DNA of 64,000 nucleotides from Streptomyces sp. G-G2 (GCF_030063135.1 NZ_JASISO010000015.1:62001-126000); one strand, 5' to 3'. Shown: positions 35,104-44,168, counted from the stretch's first letter. Translations and numbers: made by a program. The notes: generated from the letters alone by a model not told the origin.

Positions 35104-36510
35104 GGCAGGCTCTTTCTGATCTCGCGTGGGCCGCCCCGCCGGTCCCCCCTCGCGGCCCGGGCGGTCGGCCGCCGCGAAAAGGGCGTGCAGCAGGACCGCC
35201 GCGAGGGTTCCGGCGACGACTCCGGAGCCGAGTACGGTACGGACCCACCCCGGGAACCCGCCGTAGAGGTTCGGGGCGACGATCGGGAGCAGCCCCGCGG
35301 CCAGGGCGAGGGCGGCCACCATCGTCTGCCCCCGCTCGGCCAGTTCGGCGCGGGCCAGCATCTGGACACCCATGAGGGCGATGACGGCGTAGACGACCAG
35401 CGCGGAGCCGCCCACCACCGCGGGCGGGAGGCCGGCGACCAGCCGGGACAGCGGGGACAGCAGGCCCACGGCGATCAGGAGACCGCCCGCCGCCGCCGTG
35501 ACGAACCGGCTGCGGACGCCGGTCAGTCGGCTGATGCCGATGTTCTCGGAGCTGGTCACCATCAGGGACGTCCCCCAGATGCCGGCGAGCAGCGAGGTCA
35601 GCGCGTCGGCTCGGGCGACCTTCGGGACATCGCGGCCCGCGTCGGCCGCGCGGCCGACGGTCTCGCTGTTGAGGACGGTCTGGCCGGTGATCTCGGCGAG
35701 CGTGGTGAGGCTGAAGATCAGCAGCGGCAGGGCGGCCACGAGGTCGAACTGCGGCGCCCCGTACGGAAAGAGCCGCGGCAGGGAGAAGCCGCTGCCACCG
35801 GCCGGGCTGAACGTCCCGAGTCCGGTGGCCACCGCGACCGCGGTTCCGGCGGCCATGCCGATGAGGACGGCGCTCTGCCGCCAGACCCCGCGCAGCAGGA
35901 GGTACGCGGCCAGGGTCACCGCCACCGTCAGGCCCGCCAGGACCACGGCCCCGGGCGCCGCGGTCCCGGTCGGCCCGGTGATGAGCTGCGCGGCGACGCG
36001 CACCATGGCGACGCCGATCAGCAGCACGGTGACGCCCATGACCAGCGGCGGGAAGAGCCGCACGATCCGCGCGTACAGCGGGACCACGGCCAGGAGCAGC
36101 GCGGCGGCCAGGAGGACCGAGCCGCTGGCGACGGCCGGGCCGTGGTCCTTGGCGATCTGGAGGAACAGCGCGGTCGCGGCGCCGCCGGGGAGCATGACGA
36201 ACGGCAGCCGGGCCCCGAACTTCCAGACGCCGAGGGACTGGAGCAAGGATCCGGCGCCGGAGAGGACGAGGACCGCGCTGAGCAGCGAGGCGGTCCCGCC
36301 GGGGGTCAGCCGCAGGGCGCCCGCGGTGAGGAAGACGGTCGAGACGGGGGCGGCGGCCATCGCCAGGACGTGCTGGACGGCGAGGGGCACGAGCCGCCGC
36401 AGGGGGACCCGCTCGTCGGCGGGGGCGGTGGTGGTCCCGGGGTCCTTGGCGCCCGTACCGGGCGTGCCGGACGTACCCGATGTGCCGGGCGTGCCGATCG
36501 CGGTGCTCAT
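35101..36510 (-). CDS. NCS2 family nucleobase/xanthine permease
   Basis: A 469-residue membrane protein with about 12-14 helices. LAVQHVLAMAAAPVSTVFL near residue 42 and FSLTTLAEITGQTVLNSETV (with the conserved Glu) near residue 250 are NCS2 signatures; TSSENIGISRLTGVRSR follows as the second substrate motif. Family members import xanthine, uric acid or uracil with protons. A Gly/Thr/Pro-rich N-terminal tail is unusual but disordered. ATG at 36510 overlaps the upstream stop (ATGA), so it is coupled to the arylsulfotransferase-like gene. It is probably controlled by the XRE-cupin regulator at 37758. Confidence 0.92.
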   Translation of the reverse strand: MSTAIGTPGTSGTSGTPGTGAKDPGTTTAPADERVPLRRLVPLAVQHVLAMAAAPVSTVFLTAGALRLTPGGTASLLSAVLVLSGAGSLLQSLGVWKFGARLPFVMLPGGAATALFLQIAKDHGPAVASGSVLLAAALLLAVVPLYARIVRLFPPLVMGVTVLLIGVAMVRVAAQLITGPTGTAAPGAVVLAGLTVAVTLAAYLLLRGVWRQSAVLIGMAAGTAVAVATGLGTFSPAGGSGFSLPRLFPYGAPQFDLVAALPLLIFSLTTLAEITGQTVLNSETVGRAADAGRDVPKVARADALTSLLAGIWGTSLMVTSSENIGISRLTGVRSRFVTAAAGGLLIAVGLLSPLSRLVAGLPPAVVGGSALVVYAVIALMGVQMLARAELAERGQTMVAALALAAGLLPIVAPNLYGGFPGWVRTVLGSGVVAGTLAAVLLHALFAAADRPGREGGPAGRPTRDQKEPA

Positions 36511-37625
36511 GATCCGGTCTCCAGCCAGGGCAGCTCGTCGGCCGCGTAACGGTAGGCGCGGAACACCGCGTTCGGCTCGGCCGGGAAGAGGTCCCGGACC
36601 TCGGACTCCTCGTAGCCGCCGAAGTGGGGGACGACGTACTCCCAGACCAGGAGGCCCTCGGCGGTGACCTCGAAGAGGCGGCCCGCCGGGGAGTCGGTCA
36701 CCAGGGTGTTCCCGTTCGGGAGGCGCTGCGCCGCCCCCATGAACGGGGCGAAGAAGGACTCCTTGGCGGGGTCGTGGTACTCCCACACGATCTTCCCGGA
36801 GCGGTCGATCTCGACGACGCGCGAGTACGGGACGTCGTGGCCGGGCCGGAAGACCCCGTTGTCGAAGACCAGCAGGTTGCCGTTGGCCAGTTCGCTGGGG
36901 TGGTGCTGCTGGGACACGGTGCCCGGCTCGGTGCGCCACAGGACCTCGCCCGTGTCCCGGCTGATGACGACGACGGCGGAGACGCTGCGCAGGCTCGCGA
37001 GGACGTTCCCGTCCGCGAGGGGGACCACCGAATTGATCAGCGGCCAGTGCTCCCGGGCGTAGTCGGGGTGCAACGGGTAGGCCTCGCGGTCCAGATGGTC
37101 GCCGGCCCGCCAGGACCAGAGCTCCGCGCCGTCGGCGTCGACCTGCTTGATGGTGTCCGCCCACACCGTCGCGGCCGCTTCGGTGCCCGCGACGCCGCCG
37201 AGGACGCCGGCCGCGTCGGGACCCGTCAGGGGTTCGAGGGCGGTGTAGAGGATCCCGCCGTCGTCCAGGTGGTGGGCGTCGTGGTGCTGGAGCGGGTCGA
37301 CGTGCTCGCGCCGCACCGTCCCGTCGGGTCCGTACACGCCCATGACCCCGCCCCGGTACTTGTGCCACATCGGGAACAGCGCCTCCTCGCCGGGGAGGAC
37401 CCCGTTGTAGGCGAGGTCGCCGCCGGGCAGGACGCGTGCGTGGCGGCCGGGGCGGTACGGGAGCTTCCAGGTGTGGACCTCCTCGCCGCGCAGGTTCACC
37501 AGGTACACCTTGCCGCCGCCCGTCAGCGGGGCGTACAGGGTGTACCCCTCGAAGGCCGCTTCGGGATCCAGGGCGATGAGACCGGTGCCGCGGCGGCGGC
37601 GCTGGTTCTGGTCGACGGTGGGCAC
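36507..37625 (-). CDS. Arylsulfotransferase-like beta-propeller protein
   Basis: A 372-residue protein of the arylsulfotransferase (ASST) type. Repeated beta-propeller blades are visible, such as HARVLPGGDLAYNG, GNVLASLRSVSAVVVISRDTG and QRLPNGNTLVTDSPAGRLFEV. His-rich HVDPLQHHDAHHLDDGG and VSQQHHPSELANGNLL correspond to the conserved His of the family. It lacks a signal peptide, whereas classic ASST is exported. GTG at 37625 has GGAGGGG five nt upstream. It is coupled to an NCS2 permease, hinting that its substrate is an imported heteroaromatic compound; this is inference. Confidence 0.85.
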   Translation of the reverse strand: MPTVDQNQRRRRGTGLIALDPEAAFEGYTLYAPLTGGGKVYLVNLRGEEVHTWKLPYRPGRHARVLPGGDLAYNGVLPGEEALFPMWHKYRGGVMGVYGPDGTVRREHVDPLQHHDAHHLDDGGILYTALEPLTGPDAAGVLGGVAGTEAAATVWADTIKQVDADGAELWSWRAGDHLDREAYPLHPDYAREHWPLINSVVPLADGNVLASLRSVSAVVVISRDTGEVLWRTEPGTVSQQHHPSELANGNLLVFDNGVFRPGHDVPYSRVVEIDRSGKIVWEYHDPAKESFFAPFMGAAQRLPNGNTLVTDSPAGRLFEVTAEGLLVWEYVVPHFGGYEESEVRDLFPAEPNAVFRAYRYAADELPWLETGS

Positions 37626-37757
37626 AGAAGCCCCTCCTCAAACTTTTTTTGATTTGCTCTAACAAGTTCGAAGGTAGAGGCGCAGTGTGTCAGCGGTGTG
37701 ACGGGCGTACGAAACGTCCCGCGCCGCACGTAGGGTGACCCGGGGAGGGCAGCGATC

Positions 37758-38327
37758 ATGACGGAGACACGAGCGACGGACGAGGGGCCGAACCCCGCGC
37801 TCGGCAGCGCCGTACGCCGTCGCAGGCGGGCGCTCGACCTGACCCTGTCGGCGGTCGCGGAGCGCAGCGGCCTGTCCGTGCCGTTCCTGAGCCAGATCGA
37901 GAACGAGCGCGCCCGGCCCAGCATGCGCTCACTCCAGCGCATCGCGGACGGCCTCGGGACCACCGCCGTCGAACTCCTCGCCGCCGCCGACGCCACGGAA
38001 CGCTCCGTGGACGTGGTCCGCGCCCGGCACGACGCGGGACTGGCGCCCGACGCGGGGGTGCGCCCGCTCGTCCGGGGCCAGCACCGGATGCACGCCCTGG
38101 AGTTCACCGGCGCCCAGCACGCCGACCGTGAATTCCTGCACCAGGGCGATGAGTTGATGTACGTCGCGGACGGCGCGGCCGAAGTGGAGGCCGAGGGCCG
38201 CACCTACCGGCTGGGCCGGGGGGACACCCTGTACCTGACCGGTGGGGTGCGCCACCGCTGGCGCGCGACGAGCCAGGACACCCGGGTCCTGCTGGTCTCG
38301 GTCTCGGACCACCGCGCGGACCACTGA
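37758..38327 (+). CDS. XRE-cupin transcriptional regulator
   Basis: A 189-residue regulator: an XRE helix-turn-helix (about 15-75; LDLTLSAVAERSGLSVPFLS, IENERARPSMRSLQRIA) and a C-terminal cupin (about 110-185; HQGDELMYVADGAAEVEAEG, GDTLYLTGGVRHRW). Proteins of this type control catabolic or transport genes in answer to a small ligand bound by the cupin. ATG at 37758 has GGGAGGG upstream. It is divergent from the arylsulfotransferase/permease pair, its most likely target. The gap holds an A/T-rich stretch with AACTT and AAGTT arms (37638-37667) that could be the operator. Confidence 0.92.
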   Translation: MTETRATDEGPNPALGSAVRRRRRALDLTLSAVAERSGLSVPFLSQIENERARPSMRSLQRIADGLGTTAVELLAAADATERSVDVVRARHDAGLAPDAGVRPLVRGQHRMHALEFTGAQHADREFLHQGDELMYVADGAAEVEAEGRTYRLGRGDTLYLTGGVRHRWRATSQDTRVLLVSVSDHRADH

Positions 38328-38347
38328 CCGCGTCGGCCGACGCGCGG

Positions 38348-38383
38348 CGCCGCCGGGGCCGTTGATCGGTGGCCCCGGCGGCG
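38348..38383. terminator. Strong bidirectional terminator
   Basis: CGCCGCCGGGGCC (38348-38360) and GGCCCCGGCGGCG (38371-38383) form a perfect 13 bp stem with a 10 nt loop between convergent genes. A threefold CGGTCGT tandem follows at about 38391. Confidence 0.8.
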
Positions 38384-38437
38384 TCCCCGCTCGGTCGTCG
38401 GTCGTCGGTCGTCAGCCGCCGTTCCTCGGGAAGGCGG

Positions 38438-40417
38438 TCAGCGCGCCCGGGCCTCCCCCTTGGCCTGCCACAGGGTCTTGTCCCCCTGGATGATGACCAC
38501 GTCGCCCGACGGGCGGACCAGCAGCCGGGCGCCGGGGTGGCCGGTGGTCTTCGAGGACCAGACGGACCCCCCGGACGCGTCGCGGACGCTCAGTTCGCCG
38601 TCCGCCGTGAAGTGCGCCCCGGTGCCCGTACCGGACGTGCCCGCCTTCCACACCGTACGGCCGTCGCCGTCCTGGAGGACCAGGTCACCGGTGGTCTCCA
38701 GGCACAGCCGGACCGCGCCCGCGTCCAGGACGTCGCCGGGGCGCAGCACCGTGGCGGGGTGGACCTCGATGGCGTTGTCGAGCCTGCCGTCGGCCAGGGC
38801 GCGCAGGGTGGGGAGCGAGGGGGTGAAGGCGTAGACCGTGCCCTCGGTGCGGACGTGCCGCTGGAAGGAGAGGGCGGTGGCGCGGCTGCCGCTCGCCGAG
38901 GGGCATTCGAAGGCGGCGGAGGAGCCGGGACCGATGAGGGGGTCGGCGCCCGGGAGCGGGTGACGGGCGGGCGGGAAGTCCGGGTTGTTGATCCACCGGC
39001 TCGCGATGAACTCGAACTGCTCGACCAGGTCGGCCTGGTGGCTGATGAACAGGAGCCCGCGCGCGGCCTCGTCGCCGGAGTCCGGCCGGTGCGGCGGCCC
39101 GAAGGGGATCCCGCGCCGGATGATCCGGCGGGAGTCCACCTCGGAGGCGGGCAGCGCCGGGCGCCCCGGGGCCGGGTGGAGTCCCGCGCGGGGGTTGCTC
39201 TTGCGGATGTGGGAGAAGAGCGGGGTGGTCCAGCCCTGCGGATCGTCGTGGAAGTCGAGCGGGCCGTCGATGTCCTCGCCGGGACGCGGGACGCGTTCGG
39301 CGGCGGGGCAGGTGGCGACCGGCGCGCCGCCGGGCCAGCGGCCGACCATACGGGCGGCGAACCAGGTGGGGGTGGCGTCTGCGGGCGCGGCTCCGGACCG
39401 CTTCAGCTCGGTGAGGCACTCACCGGCCTGGTTCCACCAGCCCGGGACGTCCTGGGCCAGGCGCCGTACGACGTGGAACGAACCGCCGGTGGCCCAGACG
39501 GGCAGTCCGGCGGGACGGCCGCCGACGCGTTCGTGGCCGACCAGGAACTCCCCGGCGGGCACCAGCCGGGTGCCGGGCTTGCCCCGTACGGTCTGCGCGT
39601 TCGCCGGGTCGGGGGCGTCGAAGCCGCTCACCCCGGGCTGGCTGATCGCGTCGAGGAAGCCGAAGTGCTCGTGCCCGCGGAGCTCGCCGGGGAGCGTGGC
39701 GCCCTCCTGGCGGAACACGACCGCGGCGGCGGCGCGCTCCAGGGAGCGGCGGTGGCGCTCGGCGGCCTCGGACAGCGTCCGGGGGTCGTCGGCGGCCAGG
39801 GTGAGGACGGCGTGGACGTCCTCACCGGCCGCCCCGAAGAGCCAGCCGCCGGGGGCGCTGGCCCCGGTGTCCCCCAGGTGTTCGGCGCGGGCCGCGGCGC
39901 CCTCGCGGAAGGCCTCCGCGGTGGTCCCGGGGCGGACGGCGGGGAAGGGGTCCTTCTGGGCGAGCACGCCCAGACCGGCATGCGTGAGGCTCAGGCCGGT
40001 CCACAGCACGGACATGCTGGACGGGTCCACGCCGTCCCGGAGGTGGCGGGCGGCGCTGAAGTCGCTGTTGAAGCGCGTGACCTGATCGGTCGTGGAGAGC
40101 TCGGGCAGCAGGGCGCCGAGCCACCGGCGGCCCTGGTGGACCTCTTCGAAGTGGATCAGGAGCAGGCAGACGTGGTCCTTGCGGAAGCCCGCGAGGATGT
40201 CGCCCTGGCTGGTGGCGTCGGCGCGCAGGGGCAAGGGGGCGCCGGCCGCTGCCCGGGGGGCCGCCGGGCCGGCCGGGCCGGACACCGGGGGTGCGGCGGT
40301 GTCGGCGGCGGCGGCCCGTGCGGCCGAGGCGCCGGCGGTGAGCACGGCCGCGGCGCAGGCCCCGGCCCGTACGACGGTCCGGCGGGTGGGGTGGTGCGGG
40401 GAGGGCGGGCTCTGCAA
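38438..40417 (-). CDS. Tat-exported DyP-type peroxidase fused to a bulb-lectin domain
   Basis: A 659-residue protein. The N-terminus has a twin-arginine signal (TRRTVVRAGACAAAVLTAG). The DyP peroxidase domain runs from about 65 to 530, with HFGFLDAISQPG in place of the usual GFxDG (Asp kept, Gly changed to Ala), the His region HIRKSNPR, and RRGIPFGPP. About 540-659 is a B-lectin (mannose-binding) domain with repeats such as GDLVLQDGDGRTVW and GDVVIIQGDKTLW. DyP enzymes use heme to oxidise dyes, lignin-like phenols or Mn; the lectin part may anchor it to polysaccharide. TTG at 40417 has GGAGG at six nt and is the best start. Confidence 0.9.
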   Translation of the reverse strand: MQSPPSPHHPTRRTVVRAGACAAAVLTAGASAARAAAADTAAPPVSGPAGPAAPRAAAGAPLPLRADATSQGDILAGFRKDHVCLLLIHFEEVHQGRRWLGALLPELSTTDQVTRFNSDFSAARHLRDGVDPSSMSVLWTGLSLTHAGLGVLAQKDPFPAVRPGTTAEAFREGAAARAEHLGDTGASAPGGWLFGAAGEDVHAVLTLAADDPRTLSEAAERHRRSLERAAAAVVFRQEGATLPGELRGHEHFGFLDAISQPGVSGFDAPDPANAQTVRGKPGTRLVPAGEFLVGHERVGGRPAGLPVWATGGSFHVVRRLAQDVPGWWNQAGECLTELKRSGAAPADATPTWFAARMVGRWPGGAPVATCPAAERVPRPGEDIDGPLDFHDDPQGWTTPLFSHIRKSNPRAGLHPAPGRPALPASEVDSRRIIRRGIPFGPPHRPDSGDEAARGLLFISHQADLVEQFEFIASRWINNPDFPPARHPLPGADPLIGPGSSAAFECPSASGSRATALSFQRHVRTEGTVYAFTPSLPTLRALADGRLDNAIEVHPATVLRPGDVLDAGAVRLCLETTGDLVLQDGDGRTVWKAGTSGTGTGAHFTADGELSVRDASGGSVWSSKTTGHPGARLLVRPSGDVVIIQGDKTLWQAKGEARAR

Positions 40418-40869
40418 CGTGTCCTCCGGGCAGGAAGAGGGTGCGCCGCCGGGCGACGCCGTGACGGCGGGCCGGGGAGCTGATGATCATCACCCTGGCT
40501 GATGGGAGGGGGTCGCGCGCGGCAGGCACACCGATGGAGTGACGGAGCGTCGGCTGACGGACTGACGGACCGACGCGCTGACGGACCGACGGCCGCGGGT
40601 CGGGGCGGGTCGGCGGCCTGGGCGGCGGGTGGGGTCAGCGGGCCGTGGACCGGGGCGGACCGGGACGCCGGGGGGCCTGCTGGATCGGCCCGCGACTCCC
40701 CCTCGCGCTCCGGTCTGCGGCCGGGAGCGGCTTGGCCCTTCCGGGTCGAGGGTGCGCGGGGGGAGAAACGGTGCGCCCTGGCGGTCGTTATCCGCGTGCC
40801 GTGCACCTGCGGTCCTCTCGGGGCCCGCTCCGGTGGTCATGACGGCACGTCACCGAACGAGGGAGGCCC
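40418..40869. other. Divergent promoter gap with short repeats
   Basis: No gene seen. CTGACGGACCGACG occurs at 40562-40575 and 40579-40592 amid other GACGGA/CGACG repeats, a simple-sequence patch with many overlapping spurious frames. Promoters of the DyP and GH15-like genes must lie here; I could not fix their boxes. Confidence 0.5.
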
Positions 40870-42792
40870 ATGGCCCCGTCCATCGCATTGTCAGCCGTCC
40901 TGGCGACGGCCCTGCTGAGTGTTCCCGCCGCCGTCACCGGCCCCATCACCTCCGGCCCCGTTCCTGACGGTCCCGCTGCCGCGGTCGTCTCCGGCAGCGG
41001 CCAGACCCCGCGCGAGACGCCCCTGTTCAGCGTCAGGGGTCCGGACAACGCGGCGGCGCAGGAGTTCACCGCGGACTCCGCCCGGCTCACCCGGGTGGCC
41101 TTCTACCTCGCCAGCGGTGCCTCGACGGGCACGGTGACCGTCCAGGTACGGGCCTCGCGGGACAGCGCCGACTCCGCGGTCGCCACCCGGACCCTGGACC
41201 TGAAGGCCCTGGGCGGGGCGGGGGCGGGCTGGGTGGAGGTCCCCCTCGACGGACGGCTCCAGGCCGGTTCCCGCTACTTCCTCTTCGTCCAGGCCGCGAC
41301 GCCGGAGAACAAGCCCGTCACCTGGTACGGAACCCGCCGCGCGGCTGCCAGTGCGCCGACGAGCTGGAACTACGACCGGCCCTACTGGGGCGGCTGGCAC
41401 GCCGAGACGGCCCGCCTCGCCTTCCGCGTCGACCCGTCGGACGCCGAACGCTGCGGGGAGACGGAGCCCTGCTACCTCCCCGCGTCGGCGCTGGCCGCCC
41501 GTACGGCCGGACTGCTGTCGAACGGGACGACGGTGGAAGCGGTGACGCCCTCCTTCACGGTGGGCGCCTCCTACGTCGACGGCAGCAACGTACTGCGTCT
41601 GCCCTCGGGGCGGTGGCGCTACCTCCCGGCGGGCCGCGCGGCCTCGGTGGTGACCGCGGCGAACGACCCGGCCGCGCTGGAGCAGATCTCCGAGAGCCGG
41701 GCCTGGCTGGCCGCCGGGAAGGTACCGGGCACGGGGACCGCCGAGCGGGCCGTGTACCAGCGCGCCCTGCTGTCCATGCGGGCCCTGCTGCGCCCCAACG
41801 GGGCGTTCGCCGCCGCCTGGTCCCCGGCCTGGGCGTACTCCTGGCCCAGGGACGGCAGCTTCGCCAGTGCCGCGTTCGCCGCCACCGGCCACGACGCCGA
41901 GGCCTACCGCGTGCTCCGCTACAACCAGGCGACCCAGCGTCCGGACGGCACCTGGGAGGCCCGCACCACGCTCGACGGCGCGGGCCCGCCGGACACCCGG
42001 ACCTGGCAGCTCGACGCGAACGGCTGGGTGCCCTGGGCCACCTGGCAGTGGTACCAGGCCGCCCCGGCCCAGGACCGGGCCGCGCGCCTGACGGCGGTGT
42101 ACCCGATGGTCCGCAAGGCCGCCGACTACGCGGCCGGTTCCCTCGGCGCCGACGGCCTGCCGCCCGCGGGACCCGACTACTGGGAGCTGACGACCGCCAC
42201 GCCCAACATCGGCACCGCCGCTCCCCTGCTCGCTGGGCTCAACGCCGCCGCCGACCTCGCCCGTACGACCGGCCGGAACGCCGACGCGGACCGCTGGGCG
42301 GTCGCCGCCGGGCGGCTGTCCCAGGGCATCGCCACCCGTTTCGCCCCCGCCGGATACCCCCGGACCAGCGAGAACCGCCGCGGCCGGGACAGCGCCGCCG
42401 CGTTCATGGCCCCGCCCTTCAACAACGCGCCCGCCGGGCTGGCGGCGGCCCTCGACTCCACCTACGACGCGCTGCTGCTGCCCAACGGCGGGCTGAGCCC
42501 GGGCATCGATCCCAACGTGAACTGGGGGGCGTACGCGTGGACGCCCAGCACCACGTTCCTCGCCCTGGCGTGGGCCGGGACCGGTCAGTACGGGAAGGCC
42601 GATCTCGTGCTCGACTGGGTGCTCGCACACCGCAACGGCCTCGGAGAACTCTCCGAGACCGTCAACGGTGCGAGCAACCCCTCATCGGTGGCGCCGCTCG
42701 GCTGGACCGATTCGCTGGTGCTCCTCGCCGGGCTGGCGGCCCAGGGCTCACCCCGGCCGACGCCGCCCGACGCGACCCGGCGTCACCAGTAG
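40870..42792 (+). CDS. Secreted GH15-like glycoside hydrolase
   Basis: A 640-residue secreted protein. Signal peptide: SIALSAVLATALLSVPAAV. A beta-sandwich N-terminal domain (about 45-190; FYLASGASTGTVTVQVRAS) precedes an (alpha/alpha)6 barrel (about 215-620). Barrel motifs are SWPRDGSFASAAFAATGHD, DYWELTTATPN (candidate acid Glu) and GELSETVNGAS (candidate base Glu), matching GH15 glucoamylase and glucodextranase patterns. It likely cuts terminal alpha-glucosidic bonds. ATG at 40870 follows GAGGGAGG. Its stop overlaps the convergent DUF6131 gene by ten bases. Substrate specificity is uncertain. Confidence 0.88.
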   Translation: MAPSIALSAVLATALLSVPAAVTGPITSGPVPDGPAAAVVSGSGQTPRETPLFSVRGPDNAAAQEFTADSARLTRVAFYLASGASTGTVTVQVRASRDSADSAVATRTLDLKALGGAGAGWVEVPLDGRLQAGSRYFLFVQAATPENKPVTWYGTRRAAASAPTSWNYDRPYWGGWHAETARLAFRVDPSDAERCGETEPCYLPASALAARTAGLLSNGTTVEAVTPSFTVGASYVDGSNVLRLPSGRWRYLPAGRAASVVTAANDPAALEQISESRAWLAAGKVPGTGTAERAVYQRALLSMRALLRPNGAFAAAWSPAWAYSWPRDGSFASAAFAATGHDAEAYRVLRYNQATQRPDGTWEARTTLDGAGPPDTRTWQLDANGWVPWATWQWYQAAPAQDRAARLTAVYPMVRKAADYAAGSLGADGLPPAGPDYWELTTATPNIGTAAPLLAGLNAAADLARTTGRNADADRWAVAAGRLSQGIATRFAPAGYPRTSENRRGRDSAAAFMAPPFNNAPAGLAAALDSTYDALLLPNGGLSPGIDPNVNWGAYAWTPSTTFLALAWAGTGQYGKADLVLDWVLAHRNGLGELSETVNGASNPSSVAPLGWTDSLVLLAGLAAQGSPRPTPPDATRRHQ

Positions 42793-42938
42793 TGCCGCCG
42801 GCCGCCGACCGCGCGTCCCATGGCTCCCATGATCCACAGGACCGCGCCCACGACGATGAGGATGATCCCGATGGTCCACAGAATGCTGATGTGGGCCAGG
42901 ATCGCGATGAGGAGCAGGACTACTCCGAGGACGATCAC
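42783..42938 (-). CDS. DUF6131-like hydrophobic micro-protein
   Basis: A 51-residue protein. It has two hydrophobic helices (VLGVVLLLIAILAHI and WTIGIILIVVGAVLWIMGAM) and the C-terminal tag GGRRHYW, the recognised pattern of DUF6131 actinobacterial membrane peptides. GTG at 42938 has GGAG eight nt upstream. It is convergent with the GH15-like gene and overlaps its last ten bases. Role unknown; family members are often stress-induced. Confidence 0.85.
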   Translation of the reverse strand: MIVLGVVLLLIAILAHISILWTIGIILIVVGAVLWIMGAMGRAVGGRRHYW

Positions 42939-43072
42939 GGTGCACTCCGATCTCGCGGGGAACCGGCTGCCCTGCGGCAGTCGCGGCCGTGTGTGGCGGC
43001 CTCAACGAAGCGACTGCCCGTTTATTCACCGCTTACACGGTCCACCGCTCATCTGCGGGCCGGCAGGCCCGC

Positions 43073-43213
43073 TCACCACCAGTAGCCGGGGTACTTCGGC
43101 GCTTTCGGGCGGATCCACGGGCCCGCGTCACCGGCGCGGACGAGGAGGACGGCGGCCCCGACCAGCAGAGGGAGGAACCGAGCCGGATCGAGGGCCTGGG
43201 GGACAATGATCAC
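43073..43213 (-). CDS. Possible small hydrophobic protein
   Basis: A 46-residue frame from GTG 43213: one hydrophobic run (FLPLLVGAAVLLVRAG) and the ending KYPGYWW, reminiscent of the aromatic tail of DUF6131 proteins just downstream. No ribosome site is seen, so it could be a degraded relative or chance. Confidence 0.3.
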   Translation of the reverse strand: MIIVPQALDPARFLPLLVGAAVLLVRAGDAGPWIRPKAPKYPGYWW

Positions 43214-43519
43214 GGCGGTCGCGGCGCCGGTGATGTACGGGGCAGCGACGGGCTCCGGCCGGGCCGGTGCCCGGACCGGGCGGCGGACCGGGGCGGCCCG
43301 TCGGCCGACGCGGGCCCGGGGTGCGGACGGGGAACGGACGGGGCGCGGGTGCCGGAACGCGCGGGCCCCCGCCCCGGAGGGTGCCCGCACCGCCCGTCGG
43401 GCTGTTCCGGCGCGTGTTCCGTACGTGTCCGGCGGGCCCGTACGGGGTCGTCGGACGCGTACGGACCCGGCGCCCCTACGGACCCGTTGGGACCCGCCGG
43501 AGCCGCCATCCCCCTACGG
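43214..43519. other. GC-rich gap without a recognisable gene
   Basis: Only Arg/Gly/Pro-rich spurious frames; I see no promoter, repeat or RNA that I can support. Confidence 0.6.
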
Positions 43520-43930
43520 TCACACTCCGATCGCGCCGGGCGCGGGGGCCGGGGCCGTGGCGGCGATCGTGAACGAGTGCCCGGCCGGGTCGCTGAACAG
43601 CCGGGCCGCGCGCGGGCCGTCCTCGGCGTCGGCCGACACGGGGCGGGCCCCCAGGGACACGGCCTCGCGCTCGGCCTCGTCCAGGTCCTCGGCGGCGACC
43701 ATGATCCGCAGGTGTGCCTGCAGGGAGTCCTCGGGGCGCGGCCAGCTGGGCGGGGCGTAACCGCGGTCCCGGCACACCGCGAGGTGGACCCCGGCTCCGC
43801 CCACCACCTCGACCATGTCGGAGCCGGGCCCGGACCGGACCTCGGCCCCCAGCAGATGGGCGTAGAACAGCGCGAGGGCCTCCGGCTCGGCGCAGTCCAG
43901 TACGAGAACGCTCGTCTTCGCGACAGTCAT
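43520..43930 (-). CDS. VOC (glyoxalase/bleomycin-resistance) family protein
   Basis: A 136-residue single-subunit VOC fold with two beta-alpha-beta-beta-beta modules: SVLVLDCAEPEALALFYAHL in the first, and HLRIMVAAEDLDEAEREAV and ARLFSDPAGHSFTIA in the second, the latter with the usual terminal metal or ligand position. Family members include dioxygenases, isomerases and drug-binding resistance proteins; here no specific activity is indicated. ATG at 43930 lacks a strong ribosome site. It is divergent from a DoxX gene, with a repeat-rich gap between. Confidence 0.85.
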   Translation of the reverse strand: MTVAKTSVLVLDCAEPEALALFYAHLLGAEVRSGPGSDMVEVVGGAGVHLAVCRDRGYAPPSWPRPEDSLQAHLRIMVAAEDLDEAEREAVSLGARPVSADAEDGPRAARLFSDPAGHSFTIAATAPAPAPGAIGV

Positions 43931-43963
43931 GGGCCGCGCTTGCCCCGCGCCGACCGTCGTATC

Positions 43964-44040
43964 CGCCGGATCCAGCGTGCCCGCCGGATCCGCGGCCTCC
44001 GGGCGCGCCGGATCCACCGTCGTCGTGCGCGGCGGATCCG
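43964..44040. repeat. CGCCGGATCC tandem degenerate repeat
   Basis: CGCCGGATCC occurs at 43964-43973, 43982-43991 and 44006-44015, with a partial copy GGCGGATCCG at 44031-44040. It lies between the VOC and DoxX genes. It may be simple expansion or multiple regulator sites. Confidence 0.6.
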
Positions 44041-44168
44041 GGCGGGAACGGCCGGGGGTGTGGCGGCCGTCACACCTCCGCTGGAGGCGTACCGCATGCG
44101 CGCGGGACGGCGTGGCACGAGGCTGGGGAACGGACTCTGCTCGGCCACCCTCTGAAAGGTCTGGCGAC

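Noticed and set aside
40540..40592. GACGGA repeats as a CRISPR or iteron array
   Set aside because: Units are short, irregular and lack spacers of constant length; simple-sequence repeat is more likely.
43206..43760. Plus-strand frame beginning MITAVAAPVMYG
   Set aside because: Low-complexity Arg/Gly content overlapping the VOC gene, no ribosome site or motif.
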